From assembly GCF_028877475.1 (NCBI RefSeq), contig NZ_CP113527.1:1667501-1731500 (forward strand): 64,000 nucleotides of DNA. The letters are read 5' to 3'. The stretch comes from Lysinibacillus irui (GTDB lineage: Bacteria; Bacillota; Bacilli; Bacillales_A; Planococcaceae). Positions 18,125 to 27,234 of this stretch are shown here, piece after piece (position 1 is the first letter of the stretch; each line of letters starts with the position of its first letter). A program made the translations under genes and the position numbers. The notes below the pieces were generated by a model. It was not told where the DNA came from and made no database searches. It saw only the letters and a list, made by a program, of their open reading frames with translations.

Positions 18125-19519
18125 TTATCGATCTTCTTCCCAACAATCTGTATTTTTTAACGTTGGAATCGATTTTGCATAAAAGACAGGGTTTTTACCA
18201 GCTTTACGTTGTAGGGTAAAGTCGTCTAATACAAGGAAGGCAATTTTTCCAAGAAGCATAATAATAGCAATATTGATGAGAGCCATGAGACCCATAAATA
18301 GGTCAGCTAAGTTCCACACAAGCTGTACCTGTGCTAACGAGCCAAACATTACCATAACTAACACTAAAATACGATAGCTAAACATCCAACCTTTATGGGC
18401 ATTCATAAATTCAATATTGGATTCACCATAATAATAGTTACCGATAATCGAGCTAAAAGCAAAGAAGATGATGGAAATGGCAATGAAATATGGAGCCCAG
18501 CCCCCAACATGCACAGCTAAAGAATCTTGCGTCAAAATAATGCCGTTGCTTTCACCTGTATCATATAAACCAGCTAAAATAATGATAAAGGCTGTCGCCG
18601 TACAAATCATAATCGTATCAAAAAAGACACCTAAGCTTTGTACAAGCCCTTGCTTCGCGGGATGTGAGGTATTGGCAGTAGCTGCTGCATTAGGCACACT
18701 ACCCATACCAGCTTCATTGGAAAATAAACCACGACGTACCCCTTGCATGATAGCCGCACCGATTGCTCCACCAGCCGCTTCTTGAAGACCAAATGCGTGC
18801 GTGAAAATTAGTTTGAATACATTCGGTATTTCAGATAAATTTGTCACCACAACAAAAAGGGCTACAAGTAAATAAAAGATCGCCATGACAGGTACAAGAA
18901 TTTGTGTTACTTTTACAATTCTATGTACACCACCAAAAATAATTAATGCTGTTAACACTACTAGCATAACCCCGATGGCCTTTGGACTTATGTCAAATGC
19001 ATCTCCAACTGAAGTTGCGATAGTATTCGATTGTACAGCGTTAAAAATAAATCCAAAGCTTAATGTTAATAGAATACTAAAGATAATACCTAGCTTTCTT
19101 TGACCTAATGCCTTCTCCATATAGTAGGCAGGTCCACCTCGGAACGTATCGCCATCCTTGACTTTGTACACCTGCGCTAAAGTACTTTCGATGAAGGCGG
19201 TTGCCATCCCTAAAATAGCGATAATCCACATCCAAAATACAGCACCAGGGCCCCCGACACCAATGGCTAAGGCAACACCTGTGATATTCCCAGTGCCAAC
19301 ACGTGAAGCGGCACTAATCGTAAAGGCTTGAAACGGTGACACACCCGATTCGCCATCTCTTTTTTCAACAATCAGACGAAACATTTCAGGAAAAAGACGA
19401 ATTTGTACAAACTTTGTACCAATTGAAAAATATAATCCTGCTGCTAAAAGTAAAATAATCAGGATATATGTCCATAAAATATTATTTCCGCTATCTACAA
19501 TAGATGAAATCCATTCCAT
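18125..19519 (-). CDS. alsT: Alanine/glycine:cation symporter (AGCS family)
   Basis: A 464-residue membrane protein with about 10-11 hydrophobic segments. It imports alanine or a related small amino acid together with Na+. Family signatures are TISAASRVGTGNITGVALAIGVGGPGAVFWMW near residue 75, FRGGPAYYMEKALG, and RRGLFSNEAGMGSVPNAAATA. ATG at 19519 lies behind AAAGGAGG, seven bases away. It is a single gene with about 250 bp of AT-rich sequence upstream, in which no further feature was seen. Confidence 0.93.
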   Translation of the reverse strand: MEWISSIVDSGNNILWTYILIILLLAAGLYFSIGTKFVQIRLFPEMFRLIVEKRDGESGVSPFQAFTISAASRVGTGNITGVALAIGVGGPGAVFWMWIIAILGMATAFIESTLAQVYKVKDGDTFRGGPAYYMEKALGQRKLGIIFSILLTLSFGFIFNAVQSNTIATSVGDAFDISPKAIGVMLVVLTALIIFGGVHRIVKVTQILVPVMAIFYLLVALFVVVTNLSEIPNVFKLIFTHAFGLQEAAGGAIGAAIMQGVRRGLFSNEAGMGSVPNAAATANTSHPAKQGLVQSLGVFFDTIMICTATAFIIILAGLYDTGESNGIILTQDSLAVHVGGWAPYFIAISIIFFAFSSIIGNYYYGESNIEFMNAHKGWMFSYRILVLVMVMFGSLAQVQLVWNLADLFMGLMALINIAIIMLLGKIAFLVLDDFTLQRKAGKNPVFYAKSIPTLKNTDCWEEDR

Positions 19520-19768
19520 AAGTTGTCCTCCTTTCATACAATACGTTTAAGTCTACACTGTTTTTTTATAAAAAATCAACTTTTCTAAAATAAAGAATTA
19601 TATTAAAATTTTGCGATTTCAAAATAGTAAGTTAGAAATTGTATTTTTAATTATTGTTTCATAGTAAAATACAATAATTATTTTATAGAAAATTATAGGG
19701 ATTTGGAAAATTCTCTTATTTCTGCGCATGTTCCGCGTATAATAATAGAAAAAAGGAGAGTGATTTTG

Positions 19769-20500
19769 ATGAAAACAATCGGTTTAATTGGTGGCATGAG
19801 CTGGGAATCGTCTGCACAATATTACAGACTTATCAATGAACAAATCAAACAACAGCTCGGAGGCTTACACTCTGCGAAATGTATCCTATATAGTGTTGAT
19901 TTCCAGCAAATTGAGCATTTTCAGGCTAGAGGAGAGTGGGACAAGGCGGGCGAGGTCCTTGCTCAAGCAGCACAATCACTTGAGCGAGCAGGTGCAGATT
20001 TTATCGTTATTTGTACGAATACGATGCATAAGGTCATTGATATTATTGATGCATCTATCACCATTCCTATTTTACATATTGCGGATGCAACAGCTCGGCA
20101 AATTAAAGAAGCAGGCCTACAGAAAATTGCCCTTCTTGGCACGAAATATACAATGGAGCAAGCTTTTTATAAAGCAAGAATAGAGGAAATTGGTATTGAA
20201 GTCATTGTGCCAAACGAACATGAGCGAATAGAAGTAAATCGTATTATTTATGAAGAACTATGCTTAGGCAATATTGTGCCAGCCTCTAAGTCATACTATG
20301 TCCACGTTATCGCCGAGCTTGTGAAAGATGGTGTAGAAGGGGTCATTTTAGGCTGTACAGAGATTGGTCTGCTGATTCAACAGGAGAATGTTACGATTCC
20401 AGTATTTGATACAACAGCCATCCATGCACAGACTGCTGTAGAGATGGCTATTCAGGAGGGAGCAAATTATGCAGGGGAAAGTAAGACAATTAGGCATTAA
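19769..20500 (+). CDS. Aspartate/glutamate racemase family protein
   Basis: A 243-residue cofactor-independent racemase of the YgeA/RacX type; ATG at 19769 follows AAAAGGAGAG. The catalytic cysteine pair is visible in VICTNTMHKV and ILGCTEIGLL, and the N-terminus MKTIGLIGGMSWESSAQYY is typical. It starts a run of peptidase genes acting on cell-wall peptides and overlaps the next gene by 32 nt. In that setting it may convert D-Glu or D-Asp released from murein peptides to the L-form; the specificity is inferred. Confidence 0.9.
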   Translation: MKTIGLIGGMSWESSAQYYRLINEQIKQQLGGLHSAKCILYSVDFQQIEHFQARGEWDKAGEVLAQAAQSLERAGADFIVICTNTMHKVIDIIDASITIPILHIADATARQIKEAGLQKIALLGTKYTMEQAFYKARIEEIGIEVIVPNEHERIEVNRIIYEELCLGNIVPASKSYYVHVIAELVKDGVEGVILGCTEIGLLIQQENVTIPVFDTTAIHAQTAVEMAIQEGANYAGESKTIRH

Positions 20501-21536
20501 AATTGGCACCTTACCAGTCGGCAAAAAAAACTGTATTACCGACGTAGCTGGAGTCCGAGTGGGTCATGTCACACTGGATGAGCAATTAGATCAGCATGGA
20601 GGCTATGCGTGCACGGGCGTCACAGCCATTTTACCGCATAGCGGCAATGTATTTCAGGACAAGGTGACGGCTGCAAGTTATGTGCTGAATGGCTTTGGAA
20701 AAACGACGGGGCTTGTACAGGTCAATGAATTAGGGGTTATTGAGTCACCCATTATGCTAACCAATACTTTCGGTGTGCCAGCAGTTACGCAAGGCACGAT
20801 GCGTTATATGCTAGACATGAATGAAGACATTGGCCTCACAACAGGAACCATTAATCTCGTTGTAGGCGAATGTAATGATAGTTATTTAAACTCCATCAGA
20901 GCCTGTGCTGTGACACCAGAGCATGCCATCAAAGCGATTCATCAAGCCTCCAACGATACCGCACAGGAGGGAGCCATTGGTGCAGGAAAAGGCATGATGT
21001 GTTTCGGCTATAAAGGAGGGATTGGTTCATCTTCTCGTCTTGTTAAAATCGAACAACCTGATGTTAGCTATACAGTTGGCTGCTTAGTTCTTAGTAATTT
21101 TGGACAAAGTACAGACTTTTTAGCCGAGCATTATGTAGCTTCACCTACTCAAAGCAAATCGACCTTATCACCAACAGATGGCTCCATTATTATTGTCCTT
21201 GCGACAGATGCTCCACTAAGTAGCCGACAATTGACCCGCGTCATTAAACGTTGTGGTATCGGTCTAGGACGGACAGGCAGTCATTTTTCGCATGGTAGTG
21301 GTGATATTGTCATTGGCTTTACAACTGCCCATCGTATCCCTCATAGCACTGACCAGCTAGTGGAAACAAGAGCACAGCTACGTGAGGACCATCCTATCAT
21401 GAATCAATTATTTGCTGCTGCTGCTGAAGCAACAGAGGAAGCCATTTTGAACTCACTTTCACAGGCACAGACAACGGTTGGTCGTAATGGACATACGGTA
21501 GAAGCATACTCATTTCAAAAAGCTATTGAAACATAG
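20469..21536 (+). CDS. P1-family (DmpA-type) aminopeptidase
   Basis: A 355-residue N-terminal-nucleophile hydrolase of family S58, which removes N-terminal D-amino acids, L-amino acids or beta-amino acids from short peptides. Autocleavage is expected between G238 and S239 in TDGSIIIVLATDAPL, freeing Ser as nucleophile. Other signatures are ITDVAGVRVGH near the N-terminus, LTNTFGVPAV and the GAGKGM stretch. ATG at 20469 is behind GGAGGG inside the end of the racemase gene, so the two are translated together. There is no signal peptide, so it acts on imported peptides. Confidence 0.92.
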   Translation: MQGKVRQLGIKIGTLPVGKKNCITDVAGVRVGHVTLDEQLDQHGGYACTGVTAILPHSGNVFQDKVTAASYVLNGFGKTTGLVQVNELGVIESPIMLTNTFGVPAVTQGTMRYMLDMNEDIGLTTGTINLVVGECNDSYLNSIRACAVTPEHAIKAIHQASNDTAQEGAIGAGKGMMCFGYKGGIGSSSRLVKIEQPDVSYTVGCLVLSNFGQSTDFLAEHYVASPTQSKSTLSPTDGSIIIVLATDAPLSSRQLTRVIKRCGIGLGRTGSHFSHGSGDIVIGFTTAHRIPHSTDQLVETRAQLREDHPIMNQLFAAAAEATEEAILNSLSQAQTTVGRNGHTVEAYSFQKAIET

Positions 21537-21559
21537 ACCATGTTTCAATAGCTTTTTTT
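21519..21559 (+). terminator. Terminator overlapping the end of the P1 peptidase gene
   Basis: A perfect 16-bp stem starts AAAGCTATTGAAACAT and includes the last codons and stop, then T7. The 260 bp from here to the next gene is AT-rich and holds nothing else recognisable. Confidence 0.9.
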
Positions 21560-21821
21560 GTGTACTAACAGAGGATTCGTCATTTTTTTAGCATGAGTGA
21601 GCCATACATTGAATAAAATCCTTAAATAGAGGTTTTTCGACGGTATGCTGCTGGAATATGTGTCATTATCAGAGAATAACCATTATTTTGTAATTATTCT
21701 TTTTTTATCTAGTCAATGCTAGAGAGTTGTGATAATATTCATTTTAAAAAACTGAATTATCCAAAAATTCTAAGGGTGGTGTTCCAGGATCGTCAAACTA
21801 TTTCAACCAATAGCAGCTGTA

Positions 21822-22523
21822 ATGGAAAGGAACCATCCTAATACGCCGTCTGTATGTGAAAGCAATGAGCCGCTTATTCAGATCCCTGCTGCCCATCCGA
21901 GATTATTCATTGAGCCTATCTATTATCAGCAACAAATCCCTGATAGTTTACGAACAATTTATGTACGTAAAGGGGTTTTTGAGCGTTTGCAGCAGGCGTT
22001 AACATTATTACCACAGGAATATAGTCTAGTACTCTATGATGGCTATCGTCCTTTTCAGGTGCAACACTATTTGTTTAGTCATTTTTCGAGGCAATTAGCT
22101 CAACAAATGCCGCAGGCGACTTCTCAAGAGATCATGCAAGCAACAAAAAGGTATGTAGCCTTTCCAAGTGAACAGTCTGCTCATCTAGCACCTCATTTAA
22201 CAGGAGGTGCCATTGATGTAACGCTTGTTGATGTAACTGGGAAAGCTTTGGATCTTGGAACAGCTTTTGATGAAATGAATGAAAAATCAGCTACACGGTA
22301 TTTTGAACAGCATACAGCAGAAAATCCTCTGGCCTGTCGGCATCGGCGCTTACTGTATAACTGTATGACGCTTGCAGGGTTTACCAATTATGCAGAGGAA
22401 TGGTGGCATTATGATTATCACAATGTGGCATGGGCCAGACGTGTTCAAGCGCAAGTAGCCTATTACGGAGCAGTACACGCAACAATTCAAAATCATACTG
22501 TAAAGGAGTTTCGATTTCTATGA
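21822..22523 (+). CDS. ddpX: D-alanyl-D-alanine dipeptidase (VanX/DdpX-type, M15D)
   Basis: A zinc peptidase that splits D-Ala-D-Ala. It has the M15 motif S-x-H-x(6)-G-x-A-x-D seen as SAHLAPHLTGGAIDVTL, catalytic E-x-x-W-H as EEWWHYDYHN, and the conserved YDGYRPFQVQ arginine region. There is no signal peptide, so it is cytosolic and probably recycles the dipeptide rather than giving glycopeptide resistance; no vanHA or vanRS genes are nearby. ATG 21822 has no clear ribosome site. AAGGGTGG at 21771-21779 would suit a start near 21789 at a rare ATC codon, so the N-terminus is uncertain. It overlaps dppA by 4 nt. Confidence 0.9.
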   Translation: MERNHPNTPSVCESNEPLIQIPAAHPRLFIEPIYYQQQIPDSLRTIYVRKGVFERLQQALTLLPQEYSLVLYDGYRPFQVQHYLFSHFSRQLAQQMPQATSQEIMQATKRYVAFPSEQSAHLAPHLTGGAIDVTLVDVTGKALDLGTAFDEMNEKSATRYFEQHTAENPLACRHRRLLYNCMTLAGFTNYAEEWWHYDYHNVAWARRVQAQVAYYGAVHATIQNHTVKEFRFL

Positions 22524-23314
22524 AAGTATATATTAGCGCAGATATTGAAGGCATTACTGGCACAACCTCATGGAGTGAAACTGAGTTAAATGCGCCAGAT
22601 TATCAATTTTTCCAAAGACAAATGACGCGAGAGGTAGAAGCAGCGATTGAAGGTGCGATCGCAGGAGGGGCCACAGAAATTTTATTAAAAGATGCACATG
22701 ATTCAGCTCGAAATCTGGATATTTCCAATTTGCCAATCAATTGTAAAGTCATCCGTGGCTGGACATACGATCCTATGTGCATGGTAGCAGGTCTTGATCA
22801 AAGCTTCGATCGTGCTATTTTTATTGGCTACCATAGTAAAGGAGGAAGTGAACGTAATCCCTTAGCCCATACGCTTTGCACATATGCCGATGTCAAAATT
22901 AATGGTGAATATGCAAGTGAATTTTTAATCAATACGTACGCAGCAGCCTTGCACGGTGTTCCGGTATCCTTCGTTAGCGGTGACGTGGGGCTCACAGAAG
23001 AAATACAGGCGTTAAATGACCACATTGTAACGTTTGCGACAAAAGAAGGCGTAGGAAATGCAACGATTAGTGTCAGCCCACAGCTAACCATTAGGGAAAC
23101 GAAAAGACTGGTAGAATCTTCAATGAAGGTGCCCCGTACTGCTTTGCAGGTGAAGTTGCCAGATCGCTTCGTGGTAGACATTATTTACCGTGATCATACA
23201 AGAGCCTACCGCAATTCTTTCTATCCAAATGCCACATTCAAGCCACATAATACGGTGGAGTTTATAACCGACGATTACTATGAGGTTCTACGACTATTGC
23301 AATTTTTAACGTGA
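22520..23314 (+). CDS. dppA: D-aminopeptidase DppA (M55)
   Basis: DppA is a zinc D-aminopeptidase that removes D-Ala from D-amino acid peptides and is co-encoded with a dipeptide transporter in B. subtilis. ATG 22520 is behind AAAGGAG and overlaps the ddpX stop. Metal-binding D8 and E10 sit in SADIEGITGTT, and further ligands are likely in LLKDAHDSARN and FIGYHSKGG. Length is 264 residues, close to the B. subtilis enzyme. The transporter genes follow after repeat array 2. Confidence 0.94.
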   Translation: MKVYISADIEGITGTTSWSETELNAPDYQFFQRQMTREVEAAIEGAIAGGATEILLKDAHDSARNLDISNLPINCKVIRGWTYDPMCMVAGLDQSFDRAIFIGYHSKGGSERNPLAHTLCTYADVKINGEYASEFLINTYAAALHGVPVSFVSGDVGLTEEIQALNDHIVTFATKEGVGNATISVSPQLTIRETKRLVESSMKVPRTALQVKLPDRFVVDIIYRDHTRAYRNSFYPNATFKPHNTVEFITDDYYEVLRLLQFLT

Positions 23315-23363
23315 AGAGAGTTTTGCTTTGAGTAGATGAAGGAGTGAGTGGGTTTGCTCGATA

Positions 23364-24296
23364 GTGGGGCTATCTATCGAAGAATTCGCTCATAAAAGTG
23401 AGAGAAGCGCTCCTTTTGGCGAGGACTCCGCTCATAGCAAGGTGAGAAGCGCTCATCCAGGTGATGACCCCGCTCATAAAAGTGAGAGAAGCGCTCCATC
23501 TGGTGATGACTCCGCTCATAGAAGTGAGGGAAGCGCTCCATCTGGTGAGGACTCCGCTCATAGTAGTGAGGGAAGCGCTCCATCTGGTGAGGACCCCGCT
23601 CATAAGAGTGAGAGAAGCGCTCCATCTGGTGATGACTCCGCTCATAAAAGTGAGAGAAGCGCTCCTTTTGGTGAGGACTTCGCTCATAAGAGTGAGGGAA
23701 GCGCTCCATCTGGTGAGGACCCCGCTCATAAAAGTGGGAGAAGCGCTCCATCTGGTGATGACTCCGCTCATAGAAGTGAGAGAAGCGCTCATCCAGGTGA
23801 TGACTCCGCTCATAGTAAAGTGAGAAGCGCTCATCCAGGTGATGACTCCGCTCATAGCAAGGTGAGAAGCGCTCATCCAGGTGATGACTCCGCTCATAAA
23901 AGTGAGAGAAGCGCTCATCCAGGTGATGAACCCGCTCATAAAAGTGGGAGAAGCGCTCATCCAGGTGATGACTCCGCTCATAAAAGTGAGAGAAGCGCTC
24001 ATCTTGGTGATGACCCCGCTCATAAGAGTGAGAGAAGCGCTCACTCAAGCGAAGACCCCGCTCCAATCAGTGTGAGAAGCGCTCCACCGAGCGAAGACCT
24101 CGCTCACAAAAGCAAGAAACCGGCTCTAACGTATGTCAAACCTGATCCATTCCATTCAATGGTAGGAGCTGCTCGAAAATTTATCCATGTAGGACACGCT
24201 GTTGCCATTGTGTCATATATCTCAAATCAAGCCGAGGCAAACGACATGGTGTCGTTGGCTGTTTCATCGATAGAGGGTCAATTAAGAGGGACCTAG
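23364..24296 (+). CDS. Doubtful reading frame across repeat array 2
   Basis: A GTG-started frame of 310 codons runs through the array as a 14-residue repeat (S-E-R-S-A-P-S-G-D-D-S-A-H-K). It ends in a non-repetitive tail, DPFHSMVGAARKFIHVGHAV and onward to EGQLRGT. There is no ribosome site at a proper distance, and the opposite strand is also open, so the repeat part is probably not a gene. The 60-residue tail looks more protein-like and may be a remnant of something the array grew into. Confidence 0.2.
   Translation: MGLSIEEFAHKSERSAPFGEDSAHSKVRSAHPGDDPAHKSERSAPSGDDSAHRSEGSAPSGEDSAHSSEGSAPSGEDPAHKSERSAPSGDDSAHKSERSAPFGEDFAHKSEGSAPSGEDPAHKSGRSAPSGDDSAHRSERSAHPGDDSAHSKVRSAHPGDDSAHSKVRSAHPGDDSAHKSERSAHPGDEPAHKSGRSAHPGDDSAHKSERSAHLGDDPAHKSERSAHSSEDPAPISVRSAPPSEDLAHKSKKPALTYVKPDPFHSMVGAARKFIHVGHAVAIVSYISNQAEANDMVSLAVSSIEGQLRGT
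23375..24125. repeat. Intergenic repeat array 2, 42-nt units (2 x 21)
   Basis: About 17 units alternate two related 21-nt halves, one ending in AGAAGCGCTC and the other in GACTCCGCTC. Both contain GTGA near the start and GCTC near the end. Variants (CCATCTGGTGA, ATCCAGGTGA, CTTTTGGTGA) are intermixed, as in unequal exchange. The array splits dppA from the Dpp transporter genes, which are contiguous in B. subtilis. Confidence 0.9.
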
Positions 24297-24310
24297 CTTT
24301 ATGTTTGAAT

Positions 24311-24354
24311 GATCCTATTGAAAGGTACAATCCGTCCTGGCAATAGGATTTTCA
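24311..24354 (+). terminator. Hairpin after repeat array 2
   Basis: ATCCTATTG pairs with CAATAGGAT across about 20 nt and is followed by TTTTC. It is a possible terminator or processing site before the dpp transporter genes. Confidence 0.5.
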
Positions 24355-24382
24355 TTATAAAAAGATGACTAGGGGGATGCTT

Positions 24383-26206
24383 GTGAGGAAGTATTGGTTG
24401 TTGTTGATATGTCTGGTTGTATTGTTTTGTGTAGCTTGTAATGACGAATCATCGAGTGAGAAAGCATCGGAATATCGTGTTGTGTATTCAGGGGAAATTA
24501 AAACGTTAAATTATTTAAAGACGTCTGAAACAAATGAGTTTGCGGTGGCAGCGAATATGGTGGATGGGCTCATTGAATATGATCAATACGGGGTTGTCCA
24601 GCCAGGGCTAGCCAAAGAGTGGTCTGCAAATGAGGATGCTACCGTGTGGACGTTCAAATTGCGAGATGATGCTAAATGGGTTACACATGAGGGCAAGGAA
24701 TATGCAGATGTCGTAGCGCAGGATTTTGTGGATGGCTTACACTATGTCCTGGATGCGAAAAATGAATCATCAACTGCGTGGATTGCGACAGTAGTAAAAA
24801 ATGGGGAAGCATTCTATAACGGTGAGATGACTGACTTTAAGGAAGTTGGCATAAAGGCGCTAGATGAACATACAGTAGAATATACTTTAGAGGCACCAAC
24901 ACCTTATTTCCTTTCTATGTTGAACTATGTTTGTTTCTTCCCGGTAAATGGCCAATTCATTGCGGAAAAAGGGGAGGATTTTGGTACAACGCGTGAAAAC
25001 TTCCTTTATAACGGCGCCTATATTTTAGATAAATTTGAGCCGCAAAATGAGCGGGTCCTTGTTAAAAATGAGACGTATTGGGATAAAGACAACGTATTTA
25101 TTGACCGCATCCGCTATAAATACAATAAAGAAGCGGCAACGGTAGCGCCAGAGCTATTTTTACGTGGAGAAATCGATTCAGCAAGTATACCAACTTCAAT
25201 TATTGACGAATGGTTTAAAGACGATAAGAAAAAATCACAGGTTCGTCAAACACAAAATAACTTCTATACCTACTTCTATGCTCTCAACTTTAATCCACAA
25301 TTTGACGCACAATATGAACCAGATAACTGGAAGGTCGCAGTCAACAATAAAGAATTCCGAAAATCATTATTCCATGCCCTTGATCGTGTGTCTGCCATGT
25401 TAACAGTTGAGCCTTATAATCCGGCAGATTTGCTAAGCAATACCATTACGCCGAAGAATTTTGTTGATGTTGAAGGGGTGGATTATACACAGTTAGCGCC
25501 ATTAACGGCGATTTCCAATGAGGATTCCTTCAACAAGGAGCTTGCACTTGAGTACAAAGAAAAAGCGAAAACAGCCTTGGCGGGTAAAGCGACTTTCCCT
25601 GTCAAAGTATTAATGCCTTATAATGCTGGAATTCCAGATTGGGCGAATCGTTCTCAAGTAGTCGAGCAGCAAATGGAAAAATTACTAGGGACAGATTATA
25701 TCGACATTATCGTAGAGGCTGGTCCATCGACAGGCTTCTTATCAGAGGTGCGTCGTCCAGGTAAGTTTGCGCTGTTAGAAGCAAACTGGGGCCCTGATTA
25801 TGCAGATCCATCTACGTATACAGATCCATTCACAGTTGATGGTACTTACAATAAACCTGAATTAGCAGAAGGTTATAAAGAGGCTAATGGCAAAACGACT
25901 TATCAAAATCTCGTGGATCAGGCGAAAGAAACGATTGATACAGCCAAACGTTATGAGCTATTTGCCAAGGCAGAGGCCTTTTTAATTGAAGAAGCTTTTG
26001 TCATTCCATACTCAGTAGGTGGTAGTGGCTATGTGGCTTCCAAATTAAATCCGTTTGAGGCTCAGTACTCACCATTTGGTGTAACAGCGGAGAAATTTAA
26101 AGGACAAAAAGTGCTGGAAAAACCAATGAGCAATGAAGAATTTAAGAAAGCCCTTGCACAGTGGGAGCAAGAACGTGCTGAAGCTTTAGCCAATGCTGAA
26201 AAGTAG
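24383..26206 (+). CDS. dppE: Peptide ABC transporter substrate-binding lipoprotein (DppE/OppA-type)
   Basis: The SBP_bac_5 family extracellular peptide receptor, 607 residues. GTG at 24383, six bases after AGGGGG, gives a lipoprotein signal ending in the lipobox CVAC. Landmarks are the N-terminal lobe (VDGLIEYDQYGVVQPGLAKEWS), the hinge region and ANWGPDYADPSTYTDPF. Followed by an internal hairpin and the permease and ATPase genes of the same transporter. Context with DppA, LD-carboxypeptidase and YkfC-like genes suggests murein peptides as cargo. Confidence 0.93.
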   Translation: MRKYWLLLICLVVLFCVACNDESSSEKASEYRVVYSGEIKTLNYLKTSETNEFAVAANMVDGLIEYDQYGVVQPGLAKEWSANEDATVWTFKLRDDAKWVTHEGKEYADVVAQDFVDGLHYVLDAKNESSTAWIATVVKNGEAFYNGEMTDFKEVGIKALDEHTVEYTLEAPTPYFLSMLNYVCFFPVNGQFIAEKGEDFGTTRENFLYNGAYILDKFEPQNERVLVKNETYWDKDNVFIDRIRYKYNKEAATVAPELFLRGEIDSASIPTSIIDEWFKDDKKKSQVRQTQNNFYTYFYALNFNPQFDAQYEPDNWKVAVNNKEFRKSLFHALDRVSAMLTVEPYNPADLLSNTITPKNFVDVEGVDYTQLAPLTAISNEDSFNKELALEYKEKAKTALAGKATFPVKVLMPYNAGIPDWANRSQVVEQQMEKLLGTDYIDIIVEAGPSTGFLSEVRRPGKFALLEANWGPDYADPSTYTDPFTVDGTYNKPELAEGYKEANGKTTYQNLVDQAKETIDTAKRYELFAKAEAFLIEEAFVIPYSVGGSGYVASKLNPFEAQYSPFGVTAEKFKGQKVLEKPMSNEEFKKALAQWEQERAEALANAEK

Positions 26207-26225
26207 ATGTATTTTGTAGATGAAC

Positions 26226-26260
26226 AAGGAGATACCGAAGCGTATAGTCGGCATCTCCTT
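26226..26260 (+). promoter_or_regulatory. Intercistronic hairpin after dppE
   Basis: AAGGAGATACCGA pairs with TCGGCATCTCCTT with one mismatch; no long T-run follows at once. Such hairpins commonly stabilise the binding-protein mRNA and limit read-through to the permeases. Confidence 0.65.
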
Positions 26261-26289
26261 TAGTCTTTTGGACAAAGGAGGATGGCGCG

Positions 26290-27234
26290 ATGTTGCAGTA
26301 TATAGGAAAACGACTCTTACAATCCGTATTAACCCTTTTTATTATCATCACCATTGTCTTTTCTTTATTACGGTTAATGCCAGAGGAAGGGTATTTAGGA
26401 GCGGCAGCGGATAAAATGTCACCCGCACAGCAAGAAGTTTACTTAACAAATCTAGGCTTGCGTGATCCATTGCTAGTTCAGCTAGGGAACTTTTATAAGA
26501 ATTTGTTGCAAGGGGATTTAGGAAAATCGGTCACTTATCGCACGGATGTCCCAGTCGTTACGATTATTGGTGATAAAATTTCGTATTCTCTGCTCTTTGG
26601 CTTAGGCGCAGTGGCTTTATCGCTACTGATTGGGGTGCCATTAGGGATATTAATGGCCTATCGCAAGGGGCGTTGGCTGGATCGGCTTGGGACAGGCTAT
26701 ATCGTTTTTGTCGTTGCTGTCCCAGCAGCCGTGTATTACTTGGTTATTCAAATGTATATTACAGAACTTTTCCAGTTACCGATGTTGTTTGATGAGTACA
26801 GGCCGATTACATGGATACTTCCACTAACATCAATGGCACTAGCACCAACAGCCTCCTATGCGATGTGGATGCGACGCTACATGGTGGATGAACTGAACAA
26901 GGACTATATTAAGCTAGCGAGGGCGAAGGGTGTAAAGGAGCGTACATTAATGTTTAAGCATGTGTTACGTAATGCCTTTATTCCGATGGCACAATATTTA
27001 CCTGCCACGATATTGTTTACAATTACCGGCTCTATTTATATCGAATCGCTCTATTCCATTCCAGGAATGGGAGGCTTACTCGTGGATGCTATTCAGCGAC
27101 AGGACAATACGATTGTGCAAGGTTTAGTGCTAGTATTCTCTTCTCTTGGCATCATTGGCCTTATATTAGGGGATATTGCCATGGCCCTTGTTGATCCACG
27201 CATTAAATTAGGCAAGGGAGGGGGAGTGCGTTAA
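26290..27234 (+). CDS. dppB: Peptide ABC transporter permease DppB
   Basis: A 314-residue membrane permease with six hydrophobic segments, behind AAAGGAGG. The EAA loop that docks to the ATPase is LARAKGVKERTLMFKHVLRNAFIP. N-terminal MLQYIGKRLLQSVLTLFIII is typical of DppB/OppB. Stop and next start overlap (TAATG), so it is translated with dppC. Confidence 0.94.
   Translation: MLQYIGKRLLQSVLTLFIIITIVFSLLRLMPEEGYLGAAADKMSPAQQEVYLTNLGLRDPLLVQLGNFYKNLLQGDLGKSVTYRTDVPVVTIIGDKISYSLLFGLGAVALSLLIGVPLGILMAYRKGRWLDRLGTGYIVFVVAVPAAVYYLVIQMYITELFQLPMLFDEYRPITWILPLTSMALAPTASYAMWMRRYMVDELNKDYIKLARAKGVKERTLMFKHVLRNAFIPMAQYLPATILFTITGSIYIESLYSIPGMGGLLVDAIQRQDNTIVQGLVLVFSSLGIIGLILGDIAMALVDPRIKLGKGGGVR

Noticed and set aside
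21822..22523. Vancomycin-resistance cluster (VanX homologue)
   Set aside because: No vanH, vanA/B ligase or vanRS genes are nearby; the neighbours are peptide-recycling genes, so a housekeeping recycling role fits better.
23370..24066. Minus-strand frames reading YERSHHQMERFSH-type repeats
   Set aside because: They arise from the 42-nt repeats; start codons and ribosome sites are lacking.
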